A stretch of DNA of 64,000 nucleotides from UBA5429 sp942493315. Its GTDB lineage: Bacteria; Bacteroidota; Bacteroidia; Bacteroidales; WCHB1-69. The DNA is taken from contig OW818690.1 of assembly GCA_942493315.1 (NCBI GenBank), forward strand, positions 1,550,001 through 1,614,000, in the 5' to 3' direction. Below are positions 36,524 to 44,819 of this stretch, in pieces (the stretch's first letter is position 1; each line of letters opens with the position of its first letter). The notes under the pieces were generated by a model that worked only from the letters and a program-made list of their open reading frames with translations, did no database searches and was not told the origin of the DNA. The translations under genes were made by a program, and so were the position numbers.

Positions 36524-37084
36524 ATGTCAAGAATAGGAAAATTACCAATCACAATCCCTGCTGGGGTAGAGATTACAAGAGATGAAAAAAGTAATATCGT
36601 GACCGTTAAAGGTCCTAAAGGTCAACTTACTCAATATGTTGATGGAGATATTACCTACACTATGGAAGATGGTCACCTTACCCTTATCAGACCAACTGAA
36701 CAAAAACGCCATAAAGCAATGCACGGATTATATAGAGCTTTATTAGCCAATATGATCAAAGGTGTTACCGAAGGTTTCGAAATCAGACAAGAAGTTGTTG
36801 GTGTTGGTTATAAAGCTGAGGCTAAACCAGGTAACCAATTGGAACTTGCCCTTGGTTATTCTCACAGTATCCTTTTTGAACTTTGTCCAGAAGTTACTGT
36901 GGAAACTATCACTGAAAAAGGGAAAAACCCACTCATCATTTTAAAAGGTATCGATAAACAATTAATTGGACAAATCGCTAATAAGATCAGATCTTATAGA
37001 AAACCAGAACCTTATAAAGGAAAAGGTATTCGATTCGTTGGAGAAATCGTTAGAAAGAAAGCCGGTAAATCAGCAGAAAAATAA
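36524..37084 (+). CDS. rplF: 50S ribosomal protein L6
   Basis: 186 residues. SRIGKLPITIPAGVEI at the start and PEPYKGKGIRFVGEIVRKKAG at the end. It is preceded by a strong AGGAGG ribosome site, which is uncommon in this phylum. It binds near the sarcin-ricin loop. Confidence 0.97.
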   Translation: MSRIGKLPITIPAGVEITRDEKSNIVTVKGPKGQLTQYVDGDITYTMEDGHLTLIRPTEQKRHKAMHGLYRALLANMIKGVTEGFEIRQEVVGVGYKAEAKPGNQLELALGYSHSILFELCPEVTVETITEKGKNPLIILKGIDKQLIGQIANKIRSYRKPEPYKGKGIRFVGEIVRKKAGKSAEK

Positions 37085-37102
37085 CATTGTAAATTTAAGG
37101 AA

Positions 37103-37462
37103 ATGGCTTATAATAAGAAAGAATTTAGAAGAAGTAGGATTAAAATGAGAGTCCGTAAACATGTTCACGGATCTCCAGAACGTCCAAGATTGTCGGTTTA
37201 CAGAAGTAATCGCGATATCTATGCTCAAATTATTGATGATGCTGCCGGTATAACTGTAGTTTCCGCTTCATCCAGAATCGCAGAAATTAATGACCAAAAA
37301 GTTACTAAAATTGAAAAATCAGCTTTAGTTGGAAAACTGCTTGCCCAAAAAGCAATCGAAGCAGGTGTAACTCAGGTTGTTTTCGACCGTAACGGTTATT
37401 TATATCATGGTAGAGTGAAATCTTTAGCAGATGCTGCTAGAGAAGGTGGTTTAATTTTCTAA
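37103..37462 (+). CDS. rplR: 50S ribosomal protein L18
   Basis: 119 residues. SPERPRLSVYRSNRDIYAQI and VVFDRNGYLYHGRVKSLADA, ending AREGGLIF. It binds 5S rRNA with L5. Confidence 0.97.
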   Translation: MAYNKKEFRRSRIKMRVRKHVHGSPERPRLSVYRSNRDIYAQIIDDAAGITVVSASSRIAEINDQKVTKIEKSALVGKLLAQKAIEAGVTQVVFDRNGYLYHGRVKSLADAAREGGLIF

Positions 37463-37474
37463 TAAGGAGCGTCT

Positions 37475-37993
37475 ATGTCAAACAAAAATTTAAAAAGAAT
37501 CAAAGCAACAGATATCGAACTAAAAGATAGATTAGTTGCAGTAAATAGAGTTACTAAAGTTACCAAAGGGGGACGTACTTTCAGCTTTTCAGCTATCGTT
37601 GTCGTTGGTAATGAAAACGGAATCGTTGGTTTCGGTTTGGGAAAAGCAAAAGAGGTTTCTTCAGCAATCGCTAAAGGTATCGATGATGCTAAGAAAAACT
37701 TAATCCGCGTTTCAATCCTTAAAGGAACAATTCCTCACGCTCAAGAAGGTAGATACAGTGGTTCATTAGTATTTATGAAACCAGCTGCTCCCGGTACCGG
37801 TATTATCGCCGGCGGTGCAATGCGTGCCGTTCTTGAAACTGTTGGTATCCACAACGTGTTAGCAAAATCTAAAGGTTCCTCTAACCCTCACTCAGTGGTT
37901 AAAGCTACCGTTCATGCTCTTGCTCAACTTAGAGATGCTTATTCAGTAGCTCAAGTTCGCGGTATTACCCTTGATAAGGTTTTTAATGGATAA
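37475..37993 (+). CDS. rpsE: 30S ribosomal protein S5
   Basis: 172 residues. The double-stranded-RNA-binding part has VVGNENGIVGFGLGKAKEV and the C-terminal domain has GIHNVLAKSKGSSNPHSVVK, both diagnostic. It is preceded by AAGGAG. It is the last gene of this operon: a terminator follows at once, and rpmD, rplO and secY, which usually come next, are absent. Confidence 0.97.
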   Translation: MSNKNLKRIKATDIELKDRLVAVNRVTKVTKGGRTFSFSAIVVVGNENGIVGFGLGKAKEVSSAIAKGIDDAKKNLIRVSILKGTIPHAQEGRYSGSLVFMKPAAPGTGIIAGGAMRAVLETVGIHNVLAKSKGSSNPHSVVKATVHALAQLRDAYSVAQVRGITLDKVFNG

Positions 37994-38014
37994 TTAATCA
38001 CTCCATCTATACTC

Positions 38015-38052
38015 AAAAATCCCTGTTACGAAAGTTTCAGGGATTTTTTTTT
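38015..38052 (+). terminator. Intrinsic terminator of the ribosomal operon
   Basis: AATCCCTG (38018-38025) pairs with CAGGGATT (38038-38045), 12-nt loop, then a T run. It lies 22 bp after the rpsE stop. Confidence 0.9.
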
Positions 38053-38115
38053 GAATAACTCTTTTCAACTTCAATAGACCGCCGACTGCAGACTTTCGCC
38101 CTTCACCTTTCGTCA

Positions 38116-38310
38116 TTAGTCCTTAGCGGTTTCACCTAACAACTCTACATAAGCTTTCGTAATTGACAACCTTAATCCGGCTCCCTGCTTTGCCTTGGAA
38201 TCGGAAATATCAGCTTGAATAAATCGTTTAAATATGGCTTCGATACGATCTCTTGAAATTCCAATACCACTATCTTTTACATAAAAATCATGAACATATA
38301 AACATTTGCT
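38116..38310 (-). pseudogene. Remnant of a sensor histidine kinase ATPase domain
   Basis: Reverse-strand translation gives YVKDSGIGISRDRIEAIFKR, then FIQADISDSKAKQGAGLRLS and ITKAYVELLGE, and a stop. This is the G1 box (DxGxGI), F box (IFxRFxQ) and G2 box (GAGLxLSI, with Arg for the usual Gly) of a HATPase_c domain. About 58 codons remain, and no start codon, dimerisation domain or sensor is present. It sits between the ribosomal terminator and the promoter of the next gene. A decayed kinase gene, not functional. Confidence 0.8.
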
Positions 38311-38327
38311 AATTGGCTAATTATTTA

Positions 38328-38335
38328 TATATTTG
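38328..38335 (+). promoter_or_regulatory. -7 box for the T9SS cargo gene at 38359
   Basis: TATATTTG, 23 nt before the ATG. Confidence 0.5.
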
Positions 38336-38358
38336 CACATTATTTTAAAGCAATCAAT

Positions 38359-39306
38359 ATGAGAAAATGTATAATCCTTTTTAGTCTTATTGTTTTTGGT
38401 TTTTATTCCAACGCTCAGGTATGGATTGATTCCAGTGCCGTATGGCATTATGATTATTCCAATCTATCAACCGGAGGGTACATTAAGTATATGTACGAAA
38501 AAGATACTCTAATTCTGAATCAACTGTGCCAAAAGATTACAAAATCTTCTATGGATTTTTATTTTGACATAAATGGGATTCTTCATTATTGGGGTGAAAC
38601 AAAATGTGAGACCAATTTTACGTATGTCTCCGGAGATACAGTTTTTTATTATAGGGATAATCAGTTTTTTGTTTTGTATAATTTTGGGGCATCAGTTGGT
38701 GATTCATGGATTGTTTCAACAACCAACGAATTTGGTTATTGTAAAGATACCTCAAGTGTTGAAGTTACTGAAACCGGAACGATACTGATAAATGGAACTT
38801 CATATCGATATATAAATCTAAAACCAACACCAAACTCTTTTGTTGGTTTAAAAGGGAAATATGTAGAAAGAATAGGATGTATCAGTACCGGAATAGACGA
38901 TTTGCAAACTCTTTTTCCATCAGAATATCAATGTGATTCCCTCCCGTATGAAGTCGAATTTGCAATGTCTCAATTCAGGTGCTTTGAAGATCAATCGTTC
39001 CCATTGTACAATGTAGTAGGTGAGGATTGCGAGGCCCTTTTTGATCATGTTGGGATTTATCAGAATAACAATTCAGATATCAATTGTTATCCAAATCCAA
39101 CTGAAGGTATTATCCATTTAAATACTTCAATATCTGAAAATTATACTATTGATATCTACACTGTTTGCGGTACACATATTCAAAGTTTTGAGATAAATGC
39201 CAATCATTCTTCTTTAGATATTTCACGTTTGCCCAATGGAATCTATTTTTTGGAGATCAATATCTCTAAAAGCGAGCGATTCATTAAAAAAATAGTGAAA
39301 CTATAA
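38359..39306 (+). CDS. Secreted protein with T9SS sorting domain, unknown function
   Basis: 315 residues with a signal peptide (CIILFSLIVFGFYSNAQ). The middle has beta-rich, Cys-containing segments (VGDSWIVSTTNEFGYC, GKYVERIGCISTG) resembling short T9SS cargo proteins of Bacteroidota; the minus-strand gene 41553-42530 has the same arrangement (KGDTF..., FIEGIGPTYG). The last 75 residues are the sorting domain: CYPNPTEGIIHLN, NGIYFLEINIS and KKIVKL. Exported; no enzyme motif is seen. It converges with the next gene, the two stops lying two bases apart. Confidence 0.85.
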   Translation: MRKCIILFSLIVFGFYSNAQVWIDSSAVWHYDYSNLSTGGYIKYMYEKDTLILNQLCQKITKSSMDFYFDINGILHYWGETKCETNFTYVSGDTVFYYRDNQFFVLYNFGASVGDSWIVSTTNEFGYCKDTSSVEVTETGTILINGTSYRYINLKPTPNSFVGLKGKYVERIGCISTGIDDLQTLFPSEYQCDSLPYEVEFAMSQFRCFEDQSFPLYNVVGEDCEALFDHVGIYQNNNSDINCYPNPTEGIIHLNTSISENYTIDIYTVCGTHIQSFEINANHSSLDISRLPNGIYFLEINISKSERFIKKIVKL

Positions 39307-39308
39307 AT

Positions 39309-40901
39309 TTATTGAATGATCAATTTTTTAATACCATATTTTTGTGTTTCGGTTTGGATCCGAATAAAATAGAGTCCATGCTTCAAAAATGAGATCTCAA
39401 TATTCATGGTACTATTTCCAATGTTTTGATACAGAACTTGTCCCATAGTATTCACTATTTCAATTTGAAAATGATCTTCGTTTGGAACGGTCACCGTTAC
39501 AAAACCGGAAGTGGGATTTGGAAAGACAGAAAAGTTTAGATTTTCAGATGATTCCTGAATCGTATTGGTGTTAAAGGGACATAAGGATGAATTTCTAAAC
39601 CGATTATTTTGAAACATTAACCAGTCTGGACCCTTCCCTTTTCCGGCTGAAATCATGTAAGCCCGACCATAATCATTTTGAAAATCAGGGTATTCGGCAT
39701 GCCCACCCACTATAAAAATGTCTAAAGTGTCATCCTGATCAAAATCAGCGACAAGAGGAGCATGGTCAAATTCAAAATTTGAAGTTCCAATATGAGCTGC
39801 AAGATCTATTGTCCAGATTAATGAGCCATTATTCCCATTTAAAGTGATCACTTTACCTCCTGTTGTCCCAAAGATGATATCAGAAAAATTGTCGTCATTA
39901 ATGTCTGCAATGGCCACTCCTCTAAATGATTGTTCATAATTAGGAATTGTATATTGCCATTTAAGGGTTCCGGTATTGGAAAGGGCATATACCTTATAAC
40001 CACTCACAAAAACAACCTCACAAATCCCATCAGCATCTATATCTGCAATCGTTGCCGGAGATCCGATATAGCCACCATTTGCTTTATAGGTCCAGTTTGT
40101 TGTTCCGTTTTCACCATTTATACAATAGAGTGAATCATTGTAAGATCCAATTACCAGTTCCGGTTTCTGATCCATGTCAAGATCAGCTACTGCTGTTCCA
40201 TGATATATATAATCATGAATGGGATATGCCCACAAACGTGATTGGTTATCTCCCCTAAAAGCATACACACTATCATATCCATCAAAATTCCAGGTTCCAA
40301 CCACAAAATCTAGCACCCCATTCTGATCTAAATCTACTACTGTGGGAGCTGTTTGAATCCATGAATTCAGATCCACAGGGAGTTCCCATTTTTCAATACC
40401 GTTTAATGCATTGATACACTTCACATAACCCCCAAATTCTCCATGTACAATTTCGAGTATTCCATCCTGATCCAGGTCTGCAATTACGGGTGGAGAATCA
40501 CTGCCTCTGGTATTACATTCCCATTTGATGGTACCTGAGGGACCATTAAAACAAAATGTTTTGGGATTACAGGAGCTGGGAACAATAACTTCTAAAGTAG
40601 GATCATCATCAATATTAAAAATAATAGGAGCAACATCGTTACAACCCTCTCCAAAAGAAGAATGGGTATTATACTTCCAAAGGAGGCTGCCGTTATTGGC
40701 ATTCAGCGCATAAACAGTACTATCGTTTCTATAACATCCAAAAACAACTTCCAGAAATCCATCCCCATCAATATCTCCCGCAGCGGATTGACCGAAAGAA
40801 GCATCGTTTACATCATACCACCATTTAATTTGGGGAACCTGTGCATTTAATTGAAAGGAGAATCCAATCAATAGTATGCCTATTTGTACAATTGTTTTCA
40901 T
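39309..40901 (-). CDS. Secreted FG-GAP / PQQ-like beta-propeller protein with T9SS sorting domain
   Basis: 530 residues, signal peptide ending LNAQ. Repeated units combine FG-GAP Ca loops (DIDGDGFLEVVFG, DLDQDGILEIVHG, DINDDNFSDIIFG) with PQQ-like blade motifs (YALNANNGSLLWKY, TLNGNNGSLIWTI). Together they suggest a propeller of seven or eight blades. The C-terminus is a sorting domain (VFPNPTSGFVTVTV, GLYFIRIQT, KKLIIQ). Probably a surface binding protein; it resembles the propeller region of the protein at 4596-8045. Confidence 0.9.
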   Translation of the reverse strand: MKTIVQIGILLIGFSFQLNAQVPQIKWWYDVNDASFGQSAAGDIDGDGFLEVVFGCYRNDSTVYALNANNGSLLWKYNTHSSFGEGCNDVAPIIFNIDDDPTLEVIVPSSCNPKTFCFNGPSGTIKWECNTRGSDSPPVIADLDQDGILEIVHGEFGGYVKCINALNGIEKWELPVDLNSWIQTAPTVVDLDQNGVLDFVVGTWNFDGYDSVYAFRGDNQSRLWAYPIHDYIYHGTAVADLDMDQKPELVIGSYNDSLYCINGENGTTNWTYKANGGYIGSPATIADIDADGICEVVFVSGYKVYALSNTGTLKWQYTIPNYEQSFRGVAIADINDDNFSDIIFGTTGGKVITLNGNNGSLIWTIDLAAHIGTSNFEFDHAPLVADFDQDDTLDIFIVGGHAEYPDFQNDYGRAYMISAGKGKGPDWLMFQNNRFRNSSLCPFNTNTIQESSENLNFSVFPNPTSGFVTVTVPNEDHFQIEIVNTMGQVLYQNIGNSTMNIEISFLKHGLYFIRIQTETQKYGIKKLIIQ

Positions 40902-40928
40902 GGCAAACAGATTTAATGATACAGGTCA

Positions 40929-40936
40929 CAAAGATA
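40929..40936 (-). promoter_or_regulatory. -7 box for the FG-GAP/PQQ gene
   Basis: Minus-strand TATCTTTG, 28 nt before the ATG at 40901. Confidence 0.5.
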
Positions 40937-41079
40937 CGAAATAATGAGCTAATGAGATAATAAGCAAATAAGCTAATTTGCTCATGTGTTCATGTGTTCA
41001 ATGTGCTCTATTTTTATTTGCTAATTTGCTAATTAACGAATTTGCTAATTCTTTCGCCCTTCGCCCTTCGCCCTTCGCC

Positions 41080-41475
41080 CTATTTATTTACAATCACTTT
41101 TCCGGAGAAGAGGATCAACTGATCAGATTTTAATGAGTAAACATATACTCCACTTGGTGTATTTTTCAAGTCCCAAATCCATTGACCTTGAGGATTTTCT
41201 ATCTCTTTGGTCATGACAGTTTTGCCAGTTTGGTCATAAATGTATAAAATGGCTGATTGATTATATGATTTCAAATCCCCAATAAAGGAAACATAAGTAT
41301 TCGCTGGGTTTGGCAACACTTTCACAGATGCAATGTAAGGAGTAGCATTTTTGCCGGAATTTGATGTTGTCCCAATCAGTAACATTTTTGGAGGAGCAGG
41401 AACATCATCAATACAAATATGGTATAAGAAGCACAAAATATTTCTTGCTAAAATGGCACCTCGATAGTTTGAGAA
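41080..41475 (-). pseudogene. Truncated copy of the C-terminal module of the S8/beta-helix/T9SS proteins
   Basis: Reads SNYRGAILARNILCFLYHIC and then the sorting domain (VKVLPNPANTYVSF, SGVYVYSLKSDQLILFSGK). It is nearly identical to the last ~130 residues of the genes ending at 44820 and 51385. Homology stops at 41475, upstream of which there is no start codon, signal peptide or remaining domain. A third, 5'-deleted copy. It differs in some codons (LLIGTT for LRVGST), so it has drifted a little. Confidence 0.9.
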
Positions 41476-41552
41476 AATATGTTAAGAAAAATGAAAAAAA
41501 ACGCTAATGAAAAAAACATTTTAATCATACAAAGGTGATGTTAAATTAATAT

Positions 41553-42530
41553 TTACTTACAAATTATAATTTTTTTTGAAAACTGTAAGAATTGATTTGA
41601 TTTAAAATTCAATAAATAAATTCCTGATGGTAAATCTTTTACGTCAATAATTGTATTTTCAGATACGTTTTCGGAATGTACAATAGAGCCATAAATATTA
41701 TATATATTTAATAAAAATTCACCTTTATTTGAATTCAAATTTATATGAATAAAATTGCTTGTAGGATTGGGGAAAATTGAAATTTGAGGAAGTTCAACTT
41801 CTTCTATATTGACACTATTTTGATTACATGTTAAATCACTATGTTGCATATATGTTAATTGATCATTAGTTTTTTTACATAACAATAATGGAAGTCTATT
41901 TTCAAATCCGATAACATTAATGAATCCAAACGGCCCGTAAGTTGGACCAATTCCTTCTATAAACTTAATGGTAATACCATAAGTCCAAAAAGAACCATTG
42001 AAAAATGAACTTGAAGAAATGTTCGGAAAATGAATAACTTTTTTGCCATTTATATATGTAACTGTATCTACAACAAGTTTAATACCTTCTTCAGCATAAT
42101 AATTTTCTGAATAAGAAGTTTCGTTAATAAAAGAATACAATTGAAATGTATCTCCTTTATTAAGCGACATATCGCAAATTATTAATTCATTGTTAATGGA
42201 AGGGAAATAGCGATAAATTCTGCCTAATGTTGTATCTTCTCTAATTAATAACCCTTCTGAATTTAAATTTCCCGGTGTAAATAATTCTCCATTCAAAACT
42301 TGAGGTACGAAATAAGTATTACCATTGTATGAGAGTTGATTTGATTGAAGTAAAAAATATTCATTAGTAACAACACAAGGAGCAAATGCATTGTTAACTA
42401 AATTATTTTTACATGTTATATGATGTACAATATTAAATTGATTTGTATCAGAAAAAAATGGTTCATAACTTTGGCTCAATAAAGTTAATGAAGCAAACAT
42501 AAATGCTAATAATATTAATATTCTATTCAT
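41553..42530 (-). CDS. Secreted protein with T9SS sorting domain, unknown function
   Basis: 325 residues with signal peptide (ILILLAFMFASLTLLSQ). Beta-rich middle (LNKGDTFQLYSF, FIEGIGPTYGPFGFINVIGF, LPLLLCKKTND), similar in layout to the gene at 38359. The sorting domain is the last ~75 residues (IFPNPTSNFIHINLN, GIYLLNFKSN, KKIIICK). Its start is 155-160 bp downstream, on the minus strand, of the left end of the repeated element at 42691-43080, so that element is its likely promoter region. Confidence 0.84.
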   Translation of the reverse strand: MNRILILLAFMFASLTLLSQSYEPFFSDTNQFNIVHHITCKNNLVNNAFAPCVVTNEYFLLQSNQLSYNGNTYFVPQVLNGELFTPGNLNSEGLLIREDTTLGRIYRYFPSINNELIICDMSLNKGDTFQLYSFINETSYSENYYAEEGIKLVVDTVTYINGKKVIHFPNISSSSFFNGSFWTYGITIKFIEGIGPTYGPFGFINVIGFENRLPLLLCKKTNDQLTYMQHSDLTCNQNSVNIEEVELPQISIFPNPTSNFIHINLNSNKGEFLLNIYNIYGSIVHSENVSENTIIDVKDLPSGIYLLNFKSNQFLQFSKKIIICK

Positions 42531-42690
42531 TCTTTTATTTTTTTAAATTATTTTTTGGGGTTAAAATCCCTGTTATTCAATTTTAAATTAAAATTTTATA
42601 AAATAACTTGCTATTTAATGAAAATGTATTTATGTTTTCACACATCAATAATACAAAAAAAATTTGATAAATCTCATAATTTAGCAAAAA

Positions 42691-43080
42691 TTAACATTTT
42701 CAACACTTTTTCCAAACGAGCGCATGATTTTATCTCAAAAATGTTGAGTTTTTTTAATTTATTTTAAAATTTTAATTAAAAACACATCAAAAATTTATAT
42801 GATTTTTTAGTTAAAATAGAACAAAAAATGGGTTTAAAAACCAAAATTTTGAAGTTTTCTCATTTTTTGGTGTACTGGTGTGTCAAATAGGCAAGATTTA
42901 TTTTGGTTCACAATGTAAAAAGAAGTTTTCTCAATGTATCACAATGTTAATAAATTATAATACAATACTTTGAGTTACCTTTTTTTAACTTAGAGTGACT
43001 TTGTGCTCCGAAAATATAATAAAAGGGACAAAATCCATCTCTGAACTCTGCCCCAATTAGCCTTTAGCCTTTAGCCTTTA
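42691..43080 (-). repeat. ~390-bp intergenic element, copy 1 (terminator plus promoter-like end)
   Basis: From TTAACATT through CCAAACGAGCGCATGATTTT to TGCCCCAATTAGCC. By eye it is almost base-for-base identical to 50985-51372; the one difference I see in the main part is GGGACA for GGGGCA. Read on the minus strand, it starts with a terminator hairpin and ends with TTTG-N19-TAATTTTTG, promoter-like, before the gene starting at 42530. The IS1182-family element is inserted at its right border. A 70-codon open frame at 42555 is not convincing. Confidence 0.92.
43025..43054 (-). terminator. Terminator hairpin in element copy 1
   Basis: On the minus strand GGGGCA pairs with TGTCCC (one G-U pair), then TTTTATTATATTTT. 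It would have ended the S8 gene at 44820 before the IS insertion separated them. Confidence 0.6.
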
Positions 43081-44798
43081 GAGGCTGTGTAAAAACTAAC
43101 CAATTTTTCTGATAAAAAAGTGCTCAAAACTGCCGAGTGTATCGATATTTTTTGTATCTTTACATCCTGATTATCAAGTATATGAGCTATATAAAAGGAC
43201 AAAATAGAGACCAAATAATAATGCCAATTAGTCTTAATGATTCCATACCATCGGATCATTATATACGAATATTGGATGTTTTTGTTGATAAAATGGTATC
43301 AAATAACTCAGAAATTGAGTTTAGTAAGGGTAAAAAGCGTGTTGGAAGGTCTGCCTATCCATTTGAAGTGCTAGTAAAACTATATATTTATGGGTTTATT
43401 AATAAAATTTCATCAAGTAGAGATCTAGAAGTAGAAACACACAGAAATATTGAAGTTATGTTTTTGTTAGAAGGTTTAAAACCAGATCATAAAACCATTT
43501 CTGATTTTATAAAAGATAATTCTGATTCTATAAGAACTTTTACCATAGCTTTTCGCAAGTTTTTAACTAAAGAGAAATATATTTCTGGAAAGCTAATGGC
43601 AACAGATGGAACAAAACTTAAAGCTAATACAAGTAGAAATTCATTATCTTTAGAAAAAATCAACAATAAACTCATCTACTGTGAAAGTGAGTTGACTAAA
43701 TATTTAGAACAAATTGAGAATAATGATATTATAGAACAGTTGGAAGAGGATATTGCGAACTTGTCGGAAAAGAGTCAAGTGGATGATTCATTATTAAAGA
43801 AAATTGTAGCATTAGAAAAAGAAGTTGCTAGATTAGAAAGAATCAAAAATGAACTAGAAACAAGAGATCTTGAATCGATTTACCCTTCTGATCCGGAAGC
43901 TAAAACGATGAAAGACAAATCTGGCTTCATGCCAGGATATAATGTTCAATCCACCGTAGATGCCGAACATCATATGATTGTTCAAATGGATGTAACCGAT
44001 AAGCAAAACGATATTGATTGTTTAGAGGATAATGTAAATGCAGTAAAAGAACAAGTTGGGTTAACTCCTGAAACTCTTATAGCAGATACCGGTTACGGCA
44101 ATGAAGATCAATTAAAAGAATTAATTGAAAATCAAAAAATGAATGTTGTTGTTCCTATTCAAGAATATGGCAATCAGAAGAAACTCAAGAAAAAAGAGGG
44201 GATTACTTTTAATTATAACGAAGAAGAAGATTGTTTTTATTGTTCAGAGGGGAAGAAACTAAAGAAGATACGTAATTATATTAAGTATAAAGGTAAAGCT
44301 TATAAAAAATATCAAGGTAAAGAATGCGAAGGGTGTAGTAAAAAATCTAAATGTACAAAATCAAAAATTGGGAGAATAATATCAAAAAGAATTGATGATC
44401 AATTTATTACTAATTACAAAGCATTTTTAGAATCAAAAGATAATAAAGATCTTATCAAAAAGCGAAAGACAATTGTTGAACACCATCATGGAACAATTAA
44501 AAATTGGCTTGGACAAATACCATTAAAACTAAGAGGAAAGGAAAAAGTACAGATCGAAATAGACTTGATCTCGACCGCTTATAACTTTAAGCGACTAATA
44601 AACATTGAACCTTTTGAAAAATTAATGCAAAAGTTAATAAATTGGGCCTAAAAACCCCAATTTTTTACTTTTTAAACTAAATCCAGCATTGAGATCCACC
44701 ATAAAAAACCACAATAGAAAATATGGAGTTCTCTGATTAGGTTTAAAAATCAAACTGCAAAAAAATATTAGTTTGCAATTTTATATTTACACATCCTC
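43081..44798 (+). mobile_element. IS1182-family insertion sequence, 1718 bp
   Basis: Ends GAGGCTGTGTAAA (43081-43093) and TTTACACATCCTC (44786-44798) are inverted repeats with one mismatch. TTTA flanks both sides (43077-43080, 44799-44802), consistent with a 4-bp target duplication. Removing the element restores the TTAGCCTTTAGCC run seen uninterrupted beside copy 2. Confidence 0.85.
43182..44651 (+). CDS. IS1182-family transposase
   Basis: 489 residues from the ATG at 43182 (an in-frame upstream ATG at 43137 lies before a TATCTTTA box and is unlikely). The front part has the DUF772-like region (IGRSAYPFEVLVKLYIYGF here read as VGRSAYPFEVL). DDE residues are visible: ATDGTKLKAN, IADTGYGN and VEHHHGTIKNWLG. 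A coiled-coil stretch of about 60 residues lies between the first D and SGFMPGYNVQSTVD. A CEGCSKKSKC cluster may bind zinc. The frame is complete, so the element may still be mobile. Confidence 0.93.
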   Translation: MSYIKGQNRDQIIMPISLNDSIPSDHYIRILDVFVDKMVSNNSEIEFSKGKKRVGRSAYPFEVLVKLYIYGFINKISSSRDLEVETHRNIEVMFLLEGLKPDHKTISDFIKDNSDSIRTFTIAFRKFLTKEKYISGKLMATDGTKLKANTSRNSLSLEKINNKLIYCESELTKYLEQIENNDIIEQLEEDIANLSEKSQVDDSLLKKIVALEKEVARLERIKNELETRDLESIYPSDPEAKTMKDKSGFMPGYNVQSTVDAEHHMIVQMDVTDKQNDIDCLEDNVNAVKEQVGLTPETLIADTGYGNEDQLKELIENQKMNVVVPIQEYGNQKKLKKKEGITFNYNEEEDCFYCSEGKKLKKIRNYIKYKGKAYKKYQGKECEGCSKKSKCTKSKIGRIISKRIDDQFITNYKAFLESKDNKDLIKKRKTIVEHHHGTIKNWLGQIPLKLRGKEKVQIEIDLISTAYNFKRLINIEPFEKLMQKLINWA

Positions 44799-44819
44799 TT
44801 TAGCCTTTAGCCTTTCGCC

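Noticed and set aside
38053..38115. tRNA or riboswitch after the ribosomal operon
   Set aside because: No cloverleaf or known aptamer core is visible, only CGCCCTT-type words.
42555..42767. 70-codon open frame in element copy 1
   Set aside because: Lys/Phe-rich translation of AT-rich DNA, and part of the frame lies outside the conserved element; not supported as a gene.
42691..43080. Element as a classical MITE
   Set aside because: No terminal inverted repeats or target duplications at its borders, and its placement relative to genes is too regular.
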